From Candidatus Rifleibacteriota bacterium (lineage in GTDB: Bacteria; Riflebacteria; Ozemobacteria; Ozemobacterales; Ozemobacteraceae), in the NCBI GenBank assembly GCA_029564115.1, contig JAKQQP010000267.1:124001-188000 (forward strand): a DNA stretch of 64,000 bases, read 5' to 3'. Below, piece by piece: positions 1 to 9,294 of the stretch. The notes under the pieces are model-generated. The model had not been told where the DNA came from, searched no databases, and saw only the letters and a program-made list of their open reading frames with translations. The stretch's first letter is position 1. Each line of letters opens with the position of its first letter. The position numbers and the translations under genes are program-made.

Positions 1-145
1 TTTCATCAGAGCTGAGTGATGAAAAGGCTCGCGCTTCATTGTTTAAAAGCCAGAGTTTGAATGCCGAGGTAATGTCGTTAACTCGTTCCTGAGCCGAAGC
101 GCAACCAGCAAGCAGCAGAAACAAAGGCAGAATTATTCTTTTCAC
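1..145 (-). CDS. Lipoprotein, N-terminal part (cut by window edge)
   Basis: Translation on the minus strand from a GTG at 145 gives a short basic start, a hydrophobic stretch and the lipobox LAGC with cysteine at residue 15, followed by a soluble polar region. This is a textbook outer-membrane or periplasmic lipoprotein signal. The GTG overlaps the stop of the upstream gene (GTGA, 4 nt), and a GAGGAG ribosome site lies about 7 nt before it, which decides the start and implies coupled translation. Only 48 codons are visible, so the mature protein cannot be assigned to a family. Confidence 0.75.
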   Translation of the reverse strand, partial: MKRIILPLFLLLAGCASAQERVNDITSAFKLWLLNNEARAFSSLSSDE

Positions 146-855
146 TGTGACTGCTCCTCTATTCCGGTCATGATCAGAGAATGGTCGATCTGGCGGGTGA
201 ACCCCCATAAATTTCTGGTTACGGCAAACTCTTTGTTGGCAAAATTGAAGGTATAGATGGTCTGCCAGTCAGCCTGATGAATAACACCTTCAAGAAGATT
301 GAAGATTACCCGGCCTTTTAAACTGAATGTTTTTTGGCGCAAGCGGTCATCAGGAAGTTTAAGATTTGCTGAAAAAAGTATTTCAGCGGTTCCCTTCTCG
401 GTGTCCACCGATTTCAGCAAGAGGTTCCAGGCTGCTGGTATCGAGCGTCCACCGAAGACGAGATTTTTCTGAGTCTGGTGCGTCCCCGAAATTTTCCAGT
501 CACCATCCGGAAAAACAAGAAAAAAGGGGTTGTTCTGCCAGGTTTCGGCCGGGGCCCCTTTGATATCGCCATTTGCCTTGACATATCGGCGAAAGGTAGC
601 GTCCTTGTTGCCGATATCAAGAATGAATGCACCATCTTGAAAGTCGATGGTTTTGATGCTGAAGTTCGTTGCCGGGACAGTGTGAGAGCGGTTGGCCGCA
701 GTGGTGAAAGCGGTCGCCCTGGCACTGCTCTGTTGTTTGTAGGTGTAATTATAAGAATAGCCTCTTTTGAAGGCATATTTTATTTCAACCGCACTACCTG
801 GAACAGCCATGGCCAATAACGCCAGCAGCACGGTGCATCTAAGAAAGGTTTTCAT
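142..855 (-). CDS. Secreted protein of unknown function
   Basis: A 237-residue protein with a clear signal peptide: Met-Lys start, hydrophobic core, cleavage likely after the GSA near residue 22. The mature part is beta-rich and lacks cysteines or membrane segments, so it is probably a periplasmic or surface beta-sandwich protein. A longer reading frame extends upstream to 1029, but the start at 855 puts the signal peptide at the N-terminus and overlaps the RNase G gene by only 17 nt. It is followed by a lipoprotein gene with a 4-nt overlap, so the two are likely co-translated. I do not recognise the family with certainty. Confidence 0.7.
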   Translation of the reverse strand: MKTFLRCTVLLALLAMAVPGSAVEIKYAFKRGYSYNYTYKQQSSARATAFTTAANRSHTVPATNFSIKTIDFQDGAFILDIGNKDATFRRYVKANGDIKGAPAETWQNNPFFLVFPDGDWKISGTHQTQKNLVFGGRSIPAAWNLLLKSVDTEKGTAEILFSANLKLPDDRLRQKTFSLKGRVIFNLLEGVIHQADWQTIYTFNFANKEFAVTRNLWGFTRQIDHSLIMTGIEEQSQ

Positions 856-2458
856 CCTTTGCTCCTGAATCTTCAGCGGTATCAGGTGCCACGTCGATCT
901 CAAGAGCAGTTTCTGGTTGTTGTTCAGACTGCTCTGCTGTGGCGATTTCGGGGGCTTTCGGGCTGATCTGCCTGCGGTTTTCGTTTTTTCTCGGCCTTTC
1001 AAGAACGGGTTCGATTTTATAACTTTCAAGATCGAGGCTGTTTGCTGGTTTAAGTATCAGTTTGCGCTTGATCAGATTTTCGAGCTCTCTGATGCCGCTG
1101 TTATCTCGACCCCGCAAACTGTCTATCACTGTGCGGTGAGCATTGACAATAAATTTTTCGGTCTGATATCTTTTGGCTTCTTCAATAAGACTGTTTCGTA
1201 GCTGATTGGCTATGGTTCCCGTTGAGAGGGTTTTGCCGGCCCCATTGCAGCATGGGCATGGCGCTTTTCTTATCTCGTCAAGGCTTGCGGATGTTCTGCG
1301 TCGGGTCATCTGTACCAGGCCAAGCTCAGAAAAATCAAGAACATTTGGCTTGTTTCGGTCACCCTTAAAGCCTTCTCGCAAGGTTTTAAGCACCTGGGCG
1401 CGATGTGAAGGGGCTTCCATGTCGATAAAGTCGATGATAATCATCCCGGAAAGGTTGCGAAGACGTATCTGCCGGGCAATTTCTTTTGCAGCTTCGAGAT
1501 TGACTCTGAAGACGGTTTCTTCGAGGTCTGAGCCACCCGAAAATCTGCCGCTGTTGACGTCGATGCAATACATTGCTTCTGTTTTGTCGATAAAGATATA
1601 ACTGCCCGAATCAAGCCAGATTTTGCGCGACAGGGCGCGTTCAATTTCTTTTTCAATCCCGAACTTTTCAAATATAGGGATTTTGTCTTTATAAAGTTCT
1701 AGAGAAGCTCGCTGCAGGGGTGTTAAAAACTCACAATCCTCGATTATGGTTTTGTAGGCTTCTTCTGAGTCAAGAATCATTTCTTCGACATCGTCTGTGA
1801 AAAAGTCCCTGGCGACCTTCATTGGAAGAGGGATATCGCGGTGCAGCATCGTGCGCGGCGGCGTGCGGGCGATCTTGCTCTCTACTTTTTTCCACATTTT
1901 CACCAGAAGGTCGAGATCGGCTTTGAGTATATTTTCTTCCAATCCTTCAGAGGCGGTGCGAAAAACCACGCCGCCACCTTTGGGAACGATACGCCTGCCG
2001 ATACTGCGCAGTCTGTCTCGTTCCCGATCCTGGTTTATGCGGCGCGAGACTCCGATATGGTCTACCTTCGGCATGTAGACAAGATACCTGCCGGGAAACG
2101 AAATGGTCATCGTCGAGCGGGGGCCTTTGGTCGGAGTCGGTTCTTTGAGGATCTGTAAAACGACTTCCTGCCCCAGCTTCAGGGTGTCCTGGATCGGGCT
2201 GCGAAAAATATCTTTCAAATCTTCGTCGTCGTTGCTCTCGACACCTGTGAGAGTAAGATAAGCGTCTTTATGAATGCCGATATCGACAAAGGCGCTCTGG
2301 GTGCCTGAAACAATGTTGGCTACCCGGCCCTTGTATATGCAACCGACTATTTTTTCGCTGTCCTGTATTTCGTATAGCAGCTCAACGAGCTTTCCGTTTT
2401 CGATGATGGCGGCCCTCGACTCGTATGGGCCAATGTTCACTAATATTTTTCTGGACAA
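839..2458 (-). CDS. rng: Ribonuclease G/E family endoribonuclease
   Basis: RNase E/G catalytic protein of 539 residues that cuts single-stranded AU-rich RNA in rRNA maturation and mRNA decay in the cytoplasm. An N-terminal S1 domain (about 36-125) is followed by the RNase H/DNase I-like catalytic core. The two metal-binding aspartates fall in CIDVNSG (Asp300) and IIIDFIDM (Asp343). The zinc-link motif CPCC is at 401-404. The last 80 residues are a Gln/Glu/Ala-rich tail, shorter than the E. coli RNase E scaffold. The start is a TTG placed directly after the TAA of the DUF2344 gene, with AGGAG upstream. It sits in the widely conserved trio TIGR03960, TIGR03936, rng. Confidence 0.95.
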   Translation of the reverse strand: MSRKILVNIGPYESRAAIIENGKLVELLYEIQDSEKIVGCIYKGRVANIVSGTQSAFVDIGIHKDAYLTLTGVESNDDEDLKDIFRSPIQDTLKLGQEVVLQILKEPTPTKGPRSTMTISFPGRYLVYMPKVDHIGVSRRINQDRERDRLRSIGRRIVPKGGGVVFRTASEGLEENILKADLDLLVKMWKKVESKIARTPPRTMLHRDIPLPMKVARDFFTDDVEEMILDSEEAYKTIIEDCEFLTPLQRASLELYKDKIPIFEKFGIEKEIERALSRKIWLDSGSYIFIDKTEAMYCIDVNSGRFSGGSDLEETVFRVNLEAAKEIARQIRLRNLSGMIIIDFIDMEAPSHRAQVLKTLREGFKGDRNKPNVLDFSELGLVQMTRRRTSASLDEIRKAPCPCCNGAGKTLSTGTIANQLRNSLIEEAKRYQTEKFIVNAHRTVIDSLRGRDNSGIRELENLIKRKLILKPANSLDLESYKIEPVLERPRKNENRRQISPKAPEIATAEQSEQQPETALEIDVAPDTAEDSGAKDENLS

Positions 2459-3154
2459 TTAGCAGCTGTCTCCTGTTTTTTGCGTTAATTCGCAGAGTGA
2501 TATCCTCTCGATCAGTCTGAGATGATCTTTACGGTCGCCAAGGTGGGCGGCCAGAGCGGTCACAATTTTAGAAACCGACGGAACATCGGCCTGCCCCTGA
2601 ATAAATTCGGCTTCAAGTGCCGGGTTTCCGGCATGCTCGATTTTTCTCACTGCAATGACGGCATGTTTAATCTGATAATCACGGGTTTGCCCCTTGCGTT
2701 CGACGCTGAACATGGTGTTTTCATCAAGCAGATACTGCATCGAATCATCGGCCGTCGAAGACTCGGAAAAAATGAAGCGGTAGCTCAGCTGTTCGCCGAT
2801 ATTAGCGGTTTTTTTGTCAGAGAAGGGTATTTCCACTTGTAGAACTGTCATTCCGTGAGGGAATTCATGATTCAGGGATTCTTGCAGCCAGCTGGCATCA
2901 ACAGGTTTGTTCAAGCTCAGAACAAAATACTCGCAATAGCTTGCATGTCCCAGAGGCAGAGGCGCGCCAAAGCTGATCTTAGGTCTGACGTGGCAGCCCT
3001 GGGTTACGGAATACGGCAGTTGAAGGCGTCTTAAGGCCTTGCAGATAACGTCGATAGTGTCGAGGTGGGCAATATATCTGGCCTGGCAGGTTTTGCTGTA
3101 GGTAACTCTGACTTTGATTTCTTCGTTGCTGCAGTTTTTGTCGTTCGCCGTCAT
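2459..3154 (-). CDS. TIGR03936-family (DUF2344) radical-SAM-linked protein
   Basis: A 231-residue protein that matches the TIGR03936/DUF2344 family by its opening VRVTYSKTCQARYIAHLD and the segment KISFGAPLPLGHASYCEYF. Members are found beside or fused to TIGR03960 radical SAM proteins and upstream of rng, and their biochemical role is not established. The ATG at 3154 overlaps the TGA of the radical SAM gene as ATGA, indicating translational coupling. A longer open frame to 3319 lies inside the neighbour's coding sequence and is not needed. Confidence 0.88.
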   Translation of the reverse strand: MTANDKNCSNEEIKVRVTYSKTCQARYIAHLDTIDVICKALRRLQLPYSVTQGCHVRPKISFGAPLPLGHASYCEYFVLSLNKPVDASWLQESLNHEFPHGMTVLQVEIPFSDKKTANIGEQLSYRFIFSESSTADDSMQYLLDENTMFSVERKGQTRDYQIKHAVIAVRKIEHAGNPALEAEFIQGQADVPSVSKIVTALAAHLGDRKDHLRLIERISLCELTQKTGDSC

Positions 3155-4857
3155 GACTGGTCTCCTTCGGCTGCCTGGGCGGCGAGCTGGTATTCCTTCT
3201 CGAGAAAGGCACGTGGAACCTGAAAGTCGATGAAGTCCCAGGGGAGGGGAGCCGAAACCGGCCGGCTTTTCAGATAATCGGCCGGTTGAATGCCCGTCTG
3301 CACAAATGCTGCTTCCCATTTTTCGCGCGAGAAGTGCTCATGCCAGCCATCGAATTTGCAGCCATTTTTGAAGGCTGCTTCGATTAATTCGCCAATTCGT
3401 TCGTCGCCGCGTGATAACACAGATTCAAGCAGGCACAGGTATTCTTCACGCCATGAGACACGGCTTTTGCTTGAGTCCAGGCCACGGCAGACGATAATGC
3501 GTTTGCGGCGCAACTCGGCAATATCGGCCTGCTCAGCCCATTGAAACGGTGTGAATGGCTTCGGAACGAAACCGGACAGACTTATGGAAATCTGTTTGCG
3601 AGGCTTTGTCTGCCGACCTATGTCTTCGAGGCGATAAACCAGATCGACGATGCCTTCGAGGTCTGTATCGGTTTCAAAGGGCAGTCCCATCATGAAATAA
3701 AGCTTGACGGTCCGGTAGTCGGATCCGCCAGTGGCCTTCATAACGCTGATGATGTCGTCTTCGGTGACATTTTTATTGATAACGTTGCGCAGCCTTTGTG
3801 TGCCGGCTTCCGGGGCGAAAGTCAGGCCGCCCTTACGGATATGCGGCGTTGAGTCGAGAAGAGCTATGGTATTCTCGTTCATGCGCATTGAAGGTATCGA
3901 GACGCTTTGCTCCGGGTAGAGCTTTTCCTTGTCGAGACCGCGGATCAACTCGTCGAGACGGCAGTAATCAGAAGTTGAGAGCGAAAGAAGCCCGAGCGAT
4001 TCTTCACCGGTATTCTGAAGCAGTCTGGTGGCATAGCTCACCAGATCCTGGACTGGTCTTTCGCGTTTGGGGCGGTAGTAATACCCGGCGTTACAAAAAC
4101 GACAGCCCTTCATGCAACCGCGAAAAATTTCTAATGGTGCACGATTGTGAATTGCCTGAACATTGGGTATTACAGGCTTGAGAGGCGGTTCGCTGTCGGC
4201 GAAGCCTTTGTAGACGCGGCGACGCACCGCCGCCGGGAACTGTGGAACCCAGACGCCTTCTACATTCAAAAGGCTTTTTCGAGTCTCAGAAATGCTCGCT
4301 TTTGCTCGTTTTGCCTCGAGCAGTCGGTCGCACAATTCGAGTATCGCTTCTTCGCCGTCGCCAATCATGACTGCATCCATAAAGCGTGCTACCGGCAGGG
4401 GATTTGAAGCCGAAGGGCCGCCGGCAATGACGAGAGGGCCGGCTGTGCGGTCTTTCCAGGTCAGGGGGATGCCGGCAAGATCGAGGATGTTCAGGACATT
4501 GGTAAATGTCATTTCGTAAGGGAGGGTCACAAATATTGCGTCAAAATCCTTGAGGGGCATCCCTGATTCAAGGCCATAAAGAGGCAGGTTTTTGCGCCGC
4601 AGAATATTCTCGAAGTCAGGCCAGGGTGCAAAGGCTCTTTCGGCCTGAATGTTGGGGCGTGCGTTGAGCGATTCATAGAAAATCTTGATTGCCAGATTCG
4701 ACATGCCAAGTTCGTAAAGATCAGGAAAAACAAGGCATACCCGCAGCTCTGGGTTTTCTTTGACGGGTGCCTGGTTGACTTCGCCGCCCAGATAGCGTGC
4801 CGGCTTTTCTATTTCAAGGAGTTCCCAGTGGGAGAGAGCTTCGATTACGTTTTTCAT
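3151..4857 (-). CDS. TIGR03960-family B12-binding-type radical SAM protein
   Basis: A 568-residue radical SAM protein of the TIGR03960 family. It has an N-terminal cobalamin-binding-like Rossmann region (about 37-190, with GGPSASNPLPVARFMDAVMI) and then the radical SAM core. The 4Fe-4S cluster cysteines are in CMKGCRFC (Cys248, Cys252, Cys255). The family substrate is unknown, but its constant pairing with DUF2344 and rng suggests RNA or ribosome-linked chemistry. It overlaps both neighbours by 4 nt (ATGA), so four genes from 5108 to 839 look like one translation-coupled unit. Confidence 0.92.
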   Translation of the reverse strand: MKNVIEALSHWELLEIEKPARYLGGEVNQAPVKENPELRVCLVFPDLYELGMSNLAIKIFYESLNARPNIQAERAFAPWPDFENILRRKNLPLYGLESGMPLKDFDAIFVTLPYEMTFTNVLNILDLAGIPLTWKDRTAGPLVIAGGPSASNPLPVARFMDAVMIGDGEEAILELCDRLLEAKRAKASISETRKSLLNVEGVWVPQFPAAVRRRVYKGFADSEPPLKPVIPNVQAIHNRAPLEIFRGCMKGCRFCNAGYYYRPKRERPVQDLVSYATRLLQNTGEESLGLLSLSTSDYCRLDELIRGLDKEKLYPEQSVSIPSMRMNENTIALLDSTPHIRKGGLTFAPEAGTQRLRNVINKNVTEDDIISVMKATGGSDYRTVKLYFMMGLPFETDTDLEGIVDLVYRLEDIGRQTKPRKQISISLSGFVPKPFTPFQWAEQADIAELRRKRIIVCRGLDSSKSRVSWREEYLCLLESVLSRGDERIGELIEAAFKNGCKFDGWHEHFSREKWEAAFVQTGIQPADYLKSRPVSAPLPWDFIDFQVPRAFLEKEYQLAAQAAEGDQS

Positions 4858-5108
4858 TTTTTCCTGCCTGGAAGATTTTGTTTGTTGATTGTGAATACCA
4901 GGTCGAGGTCTCGCCCGGCAAACTCTGTTTCGGGCTCGACAGCTACGGGAGTCACTCCAAGTATGCCGGCTATTTTCCCCTGAAGGTCATCGAGAAGCCT
5001 GCCGGCCTCGTCGCGAGTCATGTTGAGTCTATTGCCAAGAATAGCCAGACGAACTTTTTCGACCGGCGAAAGTTTTTTGTTGTCCTGCGATGGGTTTTTA
5101 AGTCTCAA
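4854..5108 (-). CDS. Small protein, possibly MinE-like
   Basis: An 84-residue protein starting at a TTG 1 nt after the TPR gene's stop and ending in an ATGA overlap with the radical SAM gene. The pattern of residues, RLAIL, then a helix with LLDDLQGKIAGILGV, then VAVEPETEF and DLDLVFTIN, follows the order in MinE: RLQII, LRKDILEVI.KYV, V.V.LE, L.VTL. MinE sets division-site position by driving MinD oscillation. In clostridial genomes minE often sits near the TIGR03960-TIGR03936-rng cluster, which supports the idea. No minC or minD is visible here and similarity is judged by eye. The reading frame continues upstream to 5261 inside the TPR gene, but the short start avoids that overlap. Confidence 0.5.
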   Translation of the reverse strand: MRLKNPSQDNKKLSPVEKVRLAILGNRLNMTRDEAGRLLDDLQGKIAGILGVTPVAVEPETEFAGRDLDLVFTINKQNLPGRKK

Positions 5109-5109
5109 A

Positions 5110-6084
5110 TTATTTTTCCAGAAGCCGCTCTTCGGCCTGTTTGGCTTTTCTCGATGCGTAGGTGTTGGTTGGGGCAATTGCGAGGGCGGCATTGTAAGAC
5201 GCGAGAGCCGAGGCGAACTCATTGCGTGAAGAATAGATGTCGCCCAGGTTGATGAAGGCATCTACGTAGTTTGGCATAAGCTCGGTGGCACGCCGGTAGT
5301 TGAGAATGGCGTGGTCGAGAAGGCCGCGCCGATGATAGGCGACGCCAAGCTGATAATGAACTTTCGGGTTTTTGTCGTCGATACGGGCCGCGGCTTCGAA
5401 TTCTTTCAACGAAGCGTCATGCTGTCCTTCGAGCAGATAGAGCTCGCCAAGGGCAATCAGAACCCTGACGTCGCCTTTGTCTTTGCTTTGGTAAGCTCGA
5501 AAATGTCTGATGGCATCTTTGTTTTGCCCTTTTCTCTGGGCAATACGGCCAAGGGCGTATCTAGCCTTGAGGTGAAATGGTTCGTAGCGGGTGCAGACAT
5601 TCAAAAGCTCTATGGCATCGTCTTCGCGGTGCATATCGAGCATGAAAATCGCCAGATTGTAATAGGTCTCGGCGTAGTTCGGCGCCAGTTCGAGAGCTCG
5701 ACGCCATGATTTGATAGCGGCATCGACCCGGCCGGTTTTATAGTAGGCCAGACCGATGTTGTGGTGAGCGTCGACGAAAAGGGGTTCCATTCTTATGGCT
5801 TTGAGAAGGTGTTTTTCAGCCGTTTCAATTTTGCCATACTGGCCGGCGAGAGTACCATACATATACTCGTCAAGAACTTTTTCAGAGACACCGTTTTTGA
5901 ACTTGCCGGTCACGACCTTGGCTTTGGGCAGAAGTTCGGCAACCGGTATGGTTTTTGTCGATTCTGAAAGCTTCACTGTCTGACTGTTTGAGCGTTCTCT
6001 TCTTTTTTTACAGCCTGTCTGAAAGCTGATTACTGTTAAAGCAAGCAGAATACAGACAAACAGTCTGAATTTGCGATTCTTCAA
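5110..6084 (-). CDS. TPR-repeat lipoprotein
   Basis: A 324-residue protein with a lipoprotein-like signal: a basic start, hydrophobic core and SFQTGC around residue 25. The residue at -3 is Gln, so the lipobox is imperfect. From about residue 75 to the end there are roughly seven 34-residue TPR units with the usual W-LG-Y-A-A-P spacing. It is probably an envelope scaffold that holds partner proteins. It leads the operon that continues into the MinE-like gene, the radical SAM pair and RNase G. Confidence 0.8.
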   Translation of the reverse strand: MKNRKFRLFVCILLALTVISFQTGCKKRRERSNSQTVKLSESTKTIPVAELLPKAKVVTGKFKNGVSEKVLDEYMYGTLAGQYGKIETAEKHLLKAIRMEPLFVDAHHNIGLAYYKTGRVDAAIKSWRRALELAPNYAETYYNLAIFMLDMHREDDAIELLNVCTRYEPFHLKARYALGRIAQRKGQNKDAIRHFRAYQSKDKGDVRVLIALGELYLLEGQHDASLKEFEAAARIDDKNPKVHYQLGVAYHRRGLLDHAILNYRRATELMPNYVDAFINLGDIYSSRNEFASALASYNAALAIAPTNTYASRKAKQAEERLLEK

Positions 6085-6121
6085 TGTTTGTGCTCCTGAT
6101 TCGAATTGTGCCGTTGCCCGA

Positions 6122-7339
6122 TCATTCTAACACAGTGTCTGTTGCTTGCCAAGGCACGGTATTCGACTGTTTTTTTCTGAGAATATGAATTATTCTGTGG
6201 TTCCCTGAGTCGAGAAGATAAACGTTGTCTTCGGTCACTGCAATATCTGAAGGGCGCCGCAGGCGACTGCCTTCCGAGGCCTGAGACAGGCACAAAATCC
6301 GCAGTCCTTTCGGCGTGTAGAGACCCAGTTCGTCTGTCGAGTCGTCGCAGACAAGTATCAGGCCGTCAGGATCTACGGCGACTCCTGTCGGTGTTTTCAG
6401 ATGGTCGCGCATTTCGCCGACAAATGAACCGAGACGGTCAAAAATGGCTATTCTGCCCTTGCCACGGTCTGCAACAAAAATCTCGCCGGCAGCGTTGATG
6501 TCGACCTGGGTTGGATCTTTAAGTTGAAGAGTGCTGAAGCCAAACCCGCCGATTTCAAAAAGACGATCGCCATTGGCAGAAATTTTTATTACGCGGTCTG
6601 CTCGACCATCTACAAGCCAGGCGCAGTTTTCAAAGTCGACCTTCAGGCCGCGTGGCCGGTCCAGGCGGTTGCGGCGATCGTTGTCACGCGGAAAGAGAGT
6701 GCCCCGATAGCTGCGGTAAGCGTCGAAAATGCAGACTCTTTTATTGTTCTGGTCTGATACATAAAAATTAGAATAGCCTCCGGCTGCCACGTCGTAAGGG
6801 TCATCAAGGCTGTCTTCGCGTTCTTCGCTTCGATCTCCGAATGACAGGCCGAAGCCGCCGTGCACAGCGATCTGCCGCCCGTCAGCAGACAGCCTGATGA
6901 TGCGGTCGTTACCCGTGTCGGCCACTAGAATTTCTTTGCGGGTGTGGTCGAAGTCGATACCCATAGGAGTGTTGAACTGACGCTCGCCATTGCCACGACT
7001 GCCGATTTCACCCTTGGGAAGCAGCTCGATGTTGAAAAGTTCAATAAAGCCTGAACGACCTGAAATACGGCCTGCCGGCAGAGAAATTTTGTATGTGCCT
7101 TTTTTCATGGTGCCGGGGCCCCATAGCCTGTCTATCTGGCGTTTGCCGGGGACTGTCGCATTTATGCTTACACAGCCGTCTGTCGGCAGATTGAATTTAA
7201 ACTCGGCAGTGTCTGAAGCCATGCTGAGCTTTACCCACATGCGTTCGCCGCTTTCCCCGTAAGAGCTGCAGGGAAAAAGCAGCAGTGTCAGCAGCGCGCC
7301 GCAAAGAACACAAACTCTGAGGCACGGTTTAATGTTCAT
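6122..7339 (-). CDS. Secreted NHL-repeat (beta-propeller) protein
   Basis: A 405-residue protein with an N-terminal signal peptide (hydrophobic 9-22, cleavage near SSYG). A short beta domain (about 30-110) is followed by a run of NHL-type repeats such as EILVADTGNDRIIRLSADG and EIFVADRGKGRIAIFDRLG to the C-terminus. These form a beta-propeller that usually mediates protein or glycan binding outside the cytoplasm. No catalytic motif is visible. It overlaps the upstream BtuF-like gene by 11 nt, so the two are probably co-transcribed. Confidence 0.82.
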   Translation of the reverse strand: MNIKPCLRVCVLCGALLTLLLFPCSSYGESGERMWVKLSMASDTAEFKFNLPTDGCVSINATVPGKRQIDRLWGPGTMKKGTYKISLPAGRISGRSGFIELFNIELLPKGEIGSRGNGERQFNTPMGIDFDHTRKEILVADTGNDRIIRLSADGRQIAVHGGFGLSFGDRSEEREDSLDDPYDVAAGGYSNFYVSDQNNKRVCIFDAYRSYRGTLFPRDNDRRNRLDRPRGLKVDFENCAWLVDGRADRVIKISANGDRLFEIGGFGFSTLQLKDPTQVDINAAGEIFVADRGKGRIAIFDRLGSFVGEMRDHLKTPTGVAVDPDGLILVCDDSTDELGLYTPKGLRILCLSQASEGSRLRRPSDIAVTEDNVYLLDSGNHRIIHILRKKQSNTVPWQATDTVLE

Positions 7340-8159
7340 GGTCGATGACCCCCTGAAAAATTTTCTTCAGCAATGCGATTGCTTCAAGGTTACGCGGCCC
7401 CGGACGCACGAAAATGTCCTGGTCGACGGCGTAGATGTGATTTTGTTTTATAGCTTTTACAGTCAGCCAGCCGGGCCTGGCTTTGACTCTGTCAATACTG
7501 GGGGTGGGGTAAGAAAGCACTATTACGTCGGGGTCGGCCGCGATGATCATTTCGTGGTTAACAACCGGGTAATCGCCATTAGTTGCGAGAATATTGGTTC
7601 CTCCGGCATAGTCGATGAGCTCGCCGATGAAACTTTGCCCGCCAGCACCCTGAACAGGGGTGTCCCATATTTCGAAGTAGATTTTCACCCTTGACGGAGA
7701 AGGTTCGATTTTCAGCTCGTCCAGCTGCGCGTTCCACTTTTCTGCGAAATCGCTGCCCTTGTCGGGGGCATTCAACAGGCCGGCAAGGGTCATTGCGATA
7801 TCCGGCGTGTGATTCAGGCGGGTGGCTGTAAAGTTTACGTAGTTCAGGCCAAGCTGTCTGAACAATGGTTCGTATTTGCGGTGCATATTGTTGGCATCTA
7901 TAACGATGGATGGTCTGAGACTGAGAATTTTCTCGATACTGAGTTCCAGACCACCTATTCGAGACACATTTCTGACTTCTTCAGGATAGTTGCAGTAGTC
8001 GGATACCCCCACAAGTTCATGAATAAACCCCATGGCGCACAAAAGTTCTGTTTGAGAAGGAACCAGCGAGATTATCCGGTTGGCGGCAAAACAGGCCGAC
8101 AGGCTGCTGAGAAAGCATACTGTCAGTAAAATTCTGGTGATGAGAGATTTTGTATTCAT
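7329..8159 (-). CDS. BtuF-like periplasmic metal/cobalamin-binding protein
   Basis: A 276-residue type III (long-helix backbone) ABC substrate-binding protein. After a signal peptide ending near CFA, the mature region begins RIISLVPSQTELLCAMGF and continues with VGVSDYCNYP and SRIGGLELSIEKILSLRPSIV, the signature of BtuF/FhuD-type receptors. The ligand is likely cobalamin or a metal chelate. No permease or ATPase is next to it, so it is an orphan receptor or works with a transporter elsewhere. The next gene codes for an NHL propeller protein and overlaps by 11 nt. Confidence 0.82.
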   Translation of the reverse strand: MNTKSLITRILLTVCFLSSLSACFAANRIISLVPSQTELLCAMGFIHELVGVSDYCNYPEEVRNVSRIGGLELSIEKILSLRPSIVIDANNMHRKYEPLFRQLGLNYVNFTATRLNHTPDIAMTLAGLLNAPDKGSDFAEKWNAQLDELKIEPSPSRVKIYFEIWDTPVQGAGGQSFIGELIDYAGGTNILATNGDYPVVNHEMIIAADPDVIVLSYPTPSIDRVKARPGWLTVKAIKQNHIYAVDQDIFVRPGPRNLEAIALLKKIFQGVIDHEH

Positions 8160-8242
8160 TCTATATTTTTTGTAAGGTTGTTGAAGCTTGAATAAACAGA
8201 TATAGAGGCGATGCTTATTTCAGGCCGCAAAATAGCTGCTTT

Positions 8243-9274
8243 TCATCGAGTTCTGGTTGTTTTTCTTTTTTGAAAAAACTGGTGTCTGAAACGGTTGTGT
8301 TCGTTGAGAGTTTTTGAAAATCTGTGCCCGCGGTTGCCGTCGGAAACGAAGAACAGATAGTCTGTCTGGGCAGGGCTGGCAACGGCTTTAAGAGCAGAGG
8401 TGCCAAAATTGGCGATCGGAGTGGGCGGCAGGCCAGCATACATATAGGTGTTGAACGGCGAGTCTACCTTCAGATCTTCAAAAAGGAGCCGGTTCTTGTG
8501 CGACCCGATCGCATACAAAACGGTGGCGCATGACTCAAGTTTCATTTTTTTGGCCAGGCGGTTGTAAAAAACTGAGGCGATCTTATCTCTGTCGTGAGGA
8601 AGAGCAGCCTCTTCTTCGATGATGGACGCAAGAATACAGCCTTCGTAATGGCTGAGGCCAACCGGGAGGGGAGTGATAAAGTATTTATCTATCTGGTGTT
8701 TCATGAGGCGAAGCATTCTTTCGGCCACTCTGGCAGCCTGAGTTGGGCGGTTGAACTGGTATGTGTCAGGGAACACAAGACCTTCAGCCGCTGGAATGAG
8801 CTCCCAGTCAGAGAAAATTCTACCGAGAAGGCCTGGGTCGGAGACTGATTCCATAAATTGCGCGGCACCGCAGATACCTGATTCTTCAAGTATGGCAGCC
8901 ACCTGTTTTATGGTCAGCCCCTCGGGAATTGTCACGAAAACGCTTTGCATGCTTCCGCGCAGTAGCTGAAAAATGACTTCGTTCAACGATTCGTTGCCCG
9001 AAAAAACGTAGTGCCCGGGTTTTAATCTTTGATCTACAGCTAGAAATCTGATGTAAAGTCTGAACAGAAGACTGCTGCGGATCATGTTTTTTTGCTTCAA
9101 AGCAGCGGCTATCTGCCTGGTGTTTGTCCCTGGTTCAATTATCAGGTCGTTTTTCTGCCCCGAAACAACGGGTCGAGACATATCTTTTACCCAGGTGATC
9201 GAGCCGTAAATAAATCCGGCGAGGCCAAGCAGGGCAAAAAATGCCGCAAGAACCAATAGCTTCAGGACTTTCAC
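8243..9274 (-). CDS. mltG: Endolytic murein transglycosylase MltG
   Basis: MltG (YceG) cleaves nascent glycan strands at the inner membrane and sets glycan chain length. This 343-residue protein has one N-terminal membrane helix (about 5-25), a LysM-like region (about 40-115) and the catalytic YceG domain. The catalytic glutamate is probably Glu220 in ILASIIEEEA. The conserved LESCATVLYAIG and SPFNTYMYAGLPPTPIANFG segments follow. It starts at a GTG with AAGGAG six nt upstream. The order and length are normal for the family. Confidence 0.95.
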   Translation of the reverse strand: MKVLKLLVLAAFFALLGLAGFIYGSITWVKDMSRPVVSGQKNDLIIEPGTNTRQIAAALKQKNMIRSSLLFRLYIRFLAVDQRLKPGHYVFSGNESLNEVIFQLLRGSMQSVFVTIPEGLTIKQVAAILEESGICGAAQFMESVSDPGLLGRIFSDWELIPAAEGLVFPDTYQFNRPTQAARVAERMLRLMKHQIDKYFITPLPVGLSHYEGCILASIIEEEAALPHDRDKIASVFYNRLAKKMKLESCATVLYAIGSHKNRLLFEDLKVDSPFNTYMYAGLPPTPIANFGTSALKAVASPAQTDYLFFVSDGNRGHRFSKTLNEHNRFRHQFFQKRKTTRTR

Positions 9275-9294
9275 GCTGCTCCTTGAAACAGTTG

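Noticed and set aside
8160..8242. Cobalamin riboswitch before the BtuF-like gene
   Set aside because: The gap is only 83 bp and shows no B12-box-like sequence or fitting hairpins.
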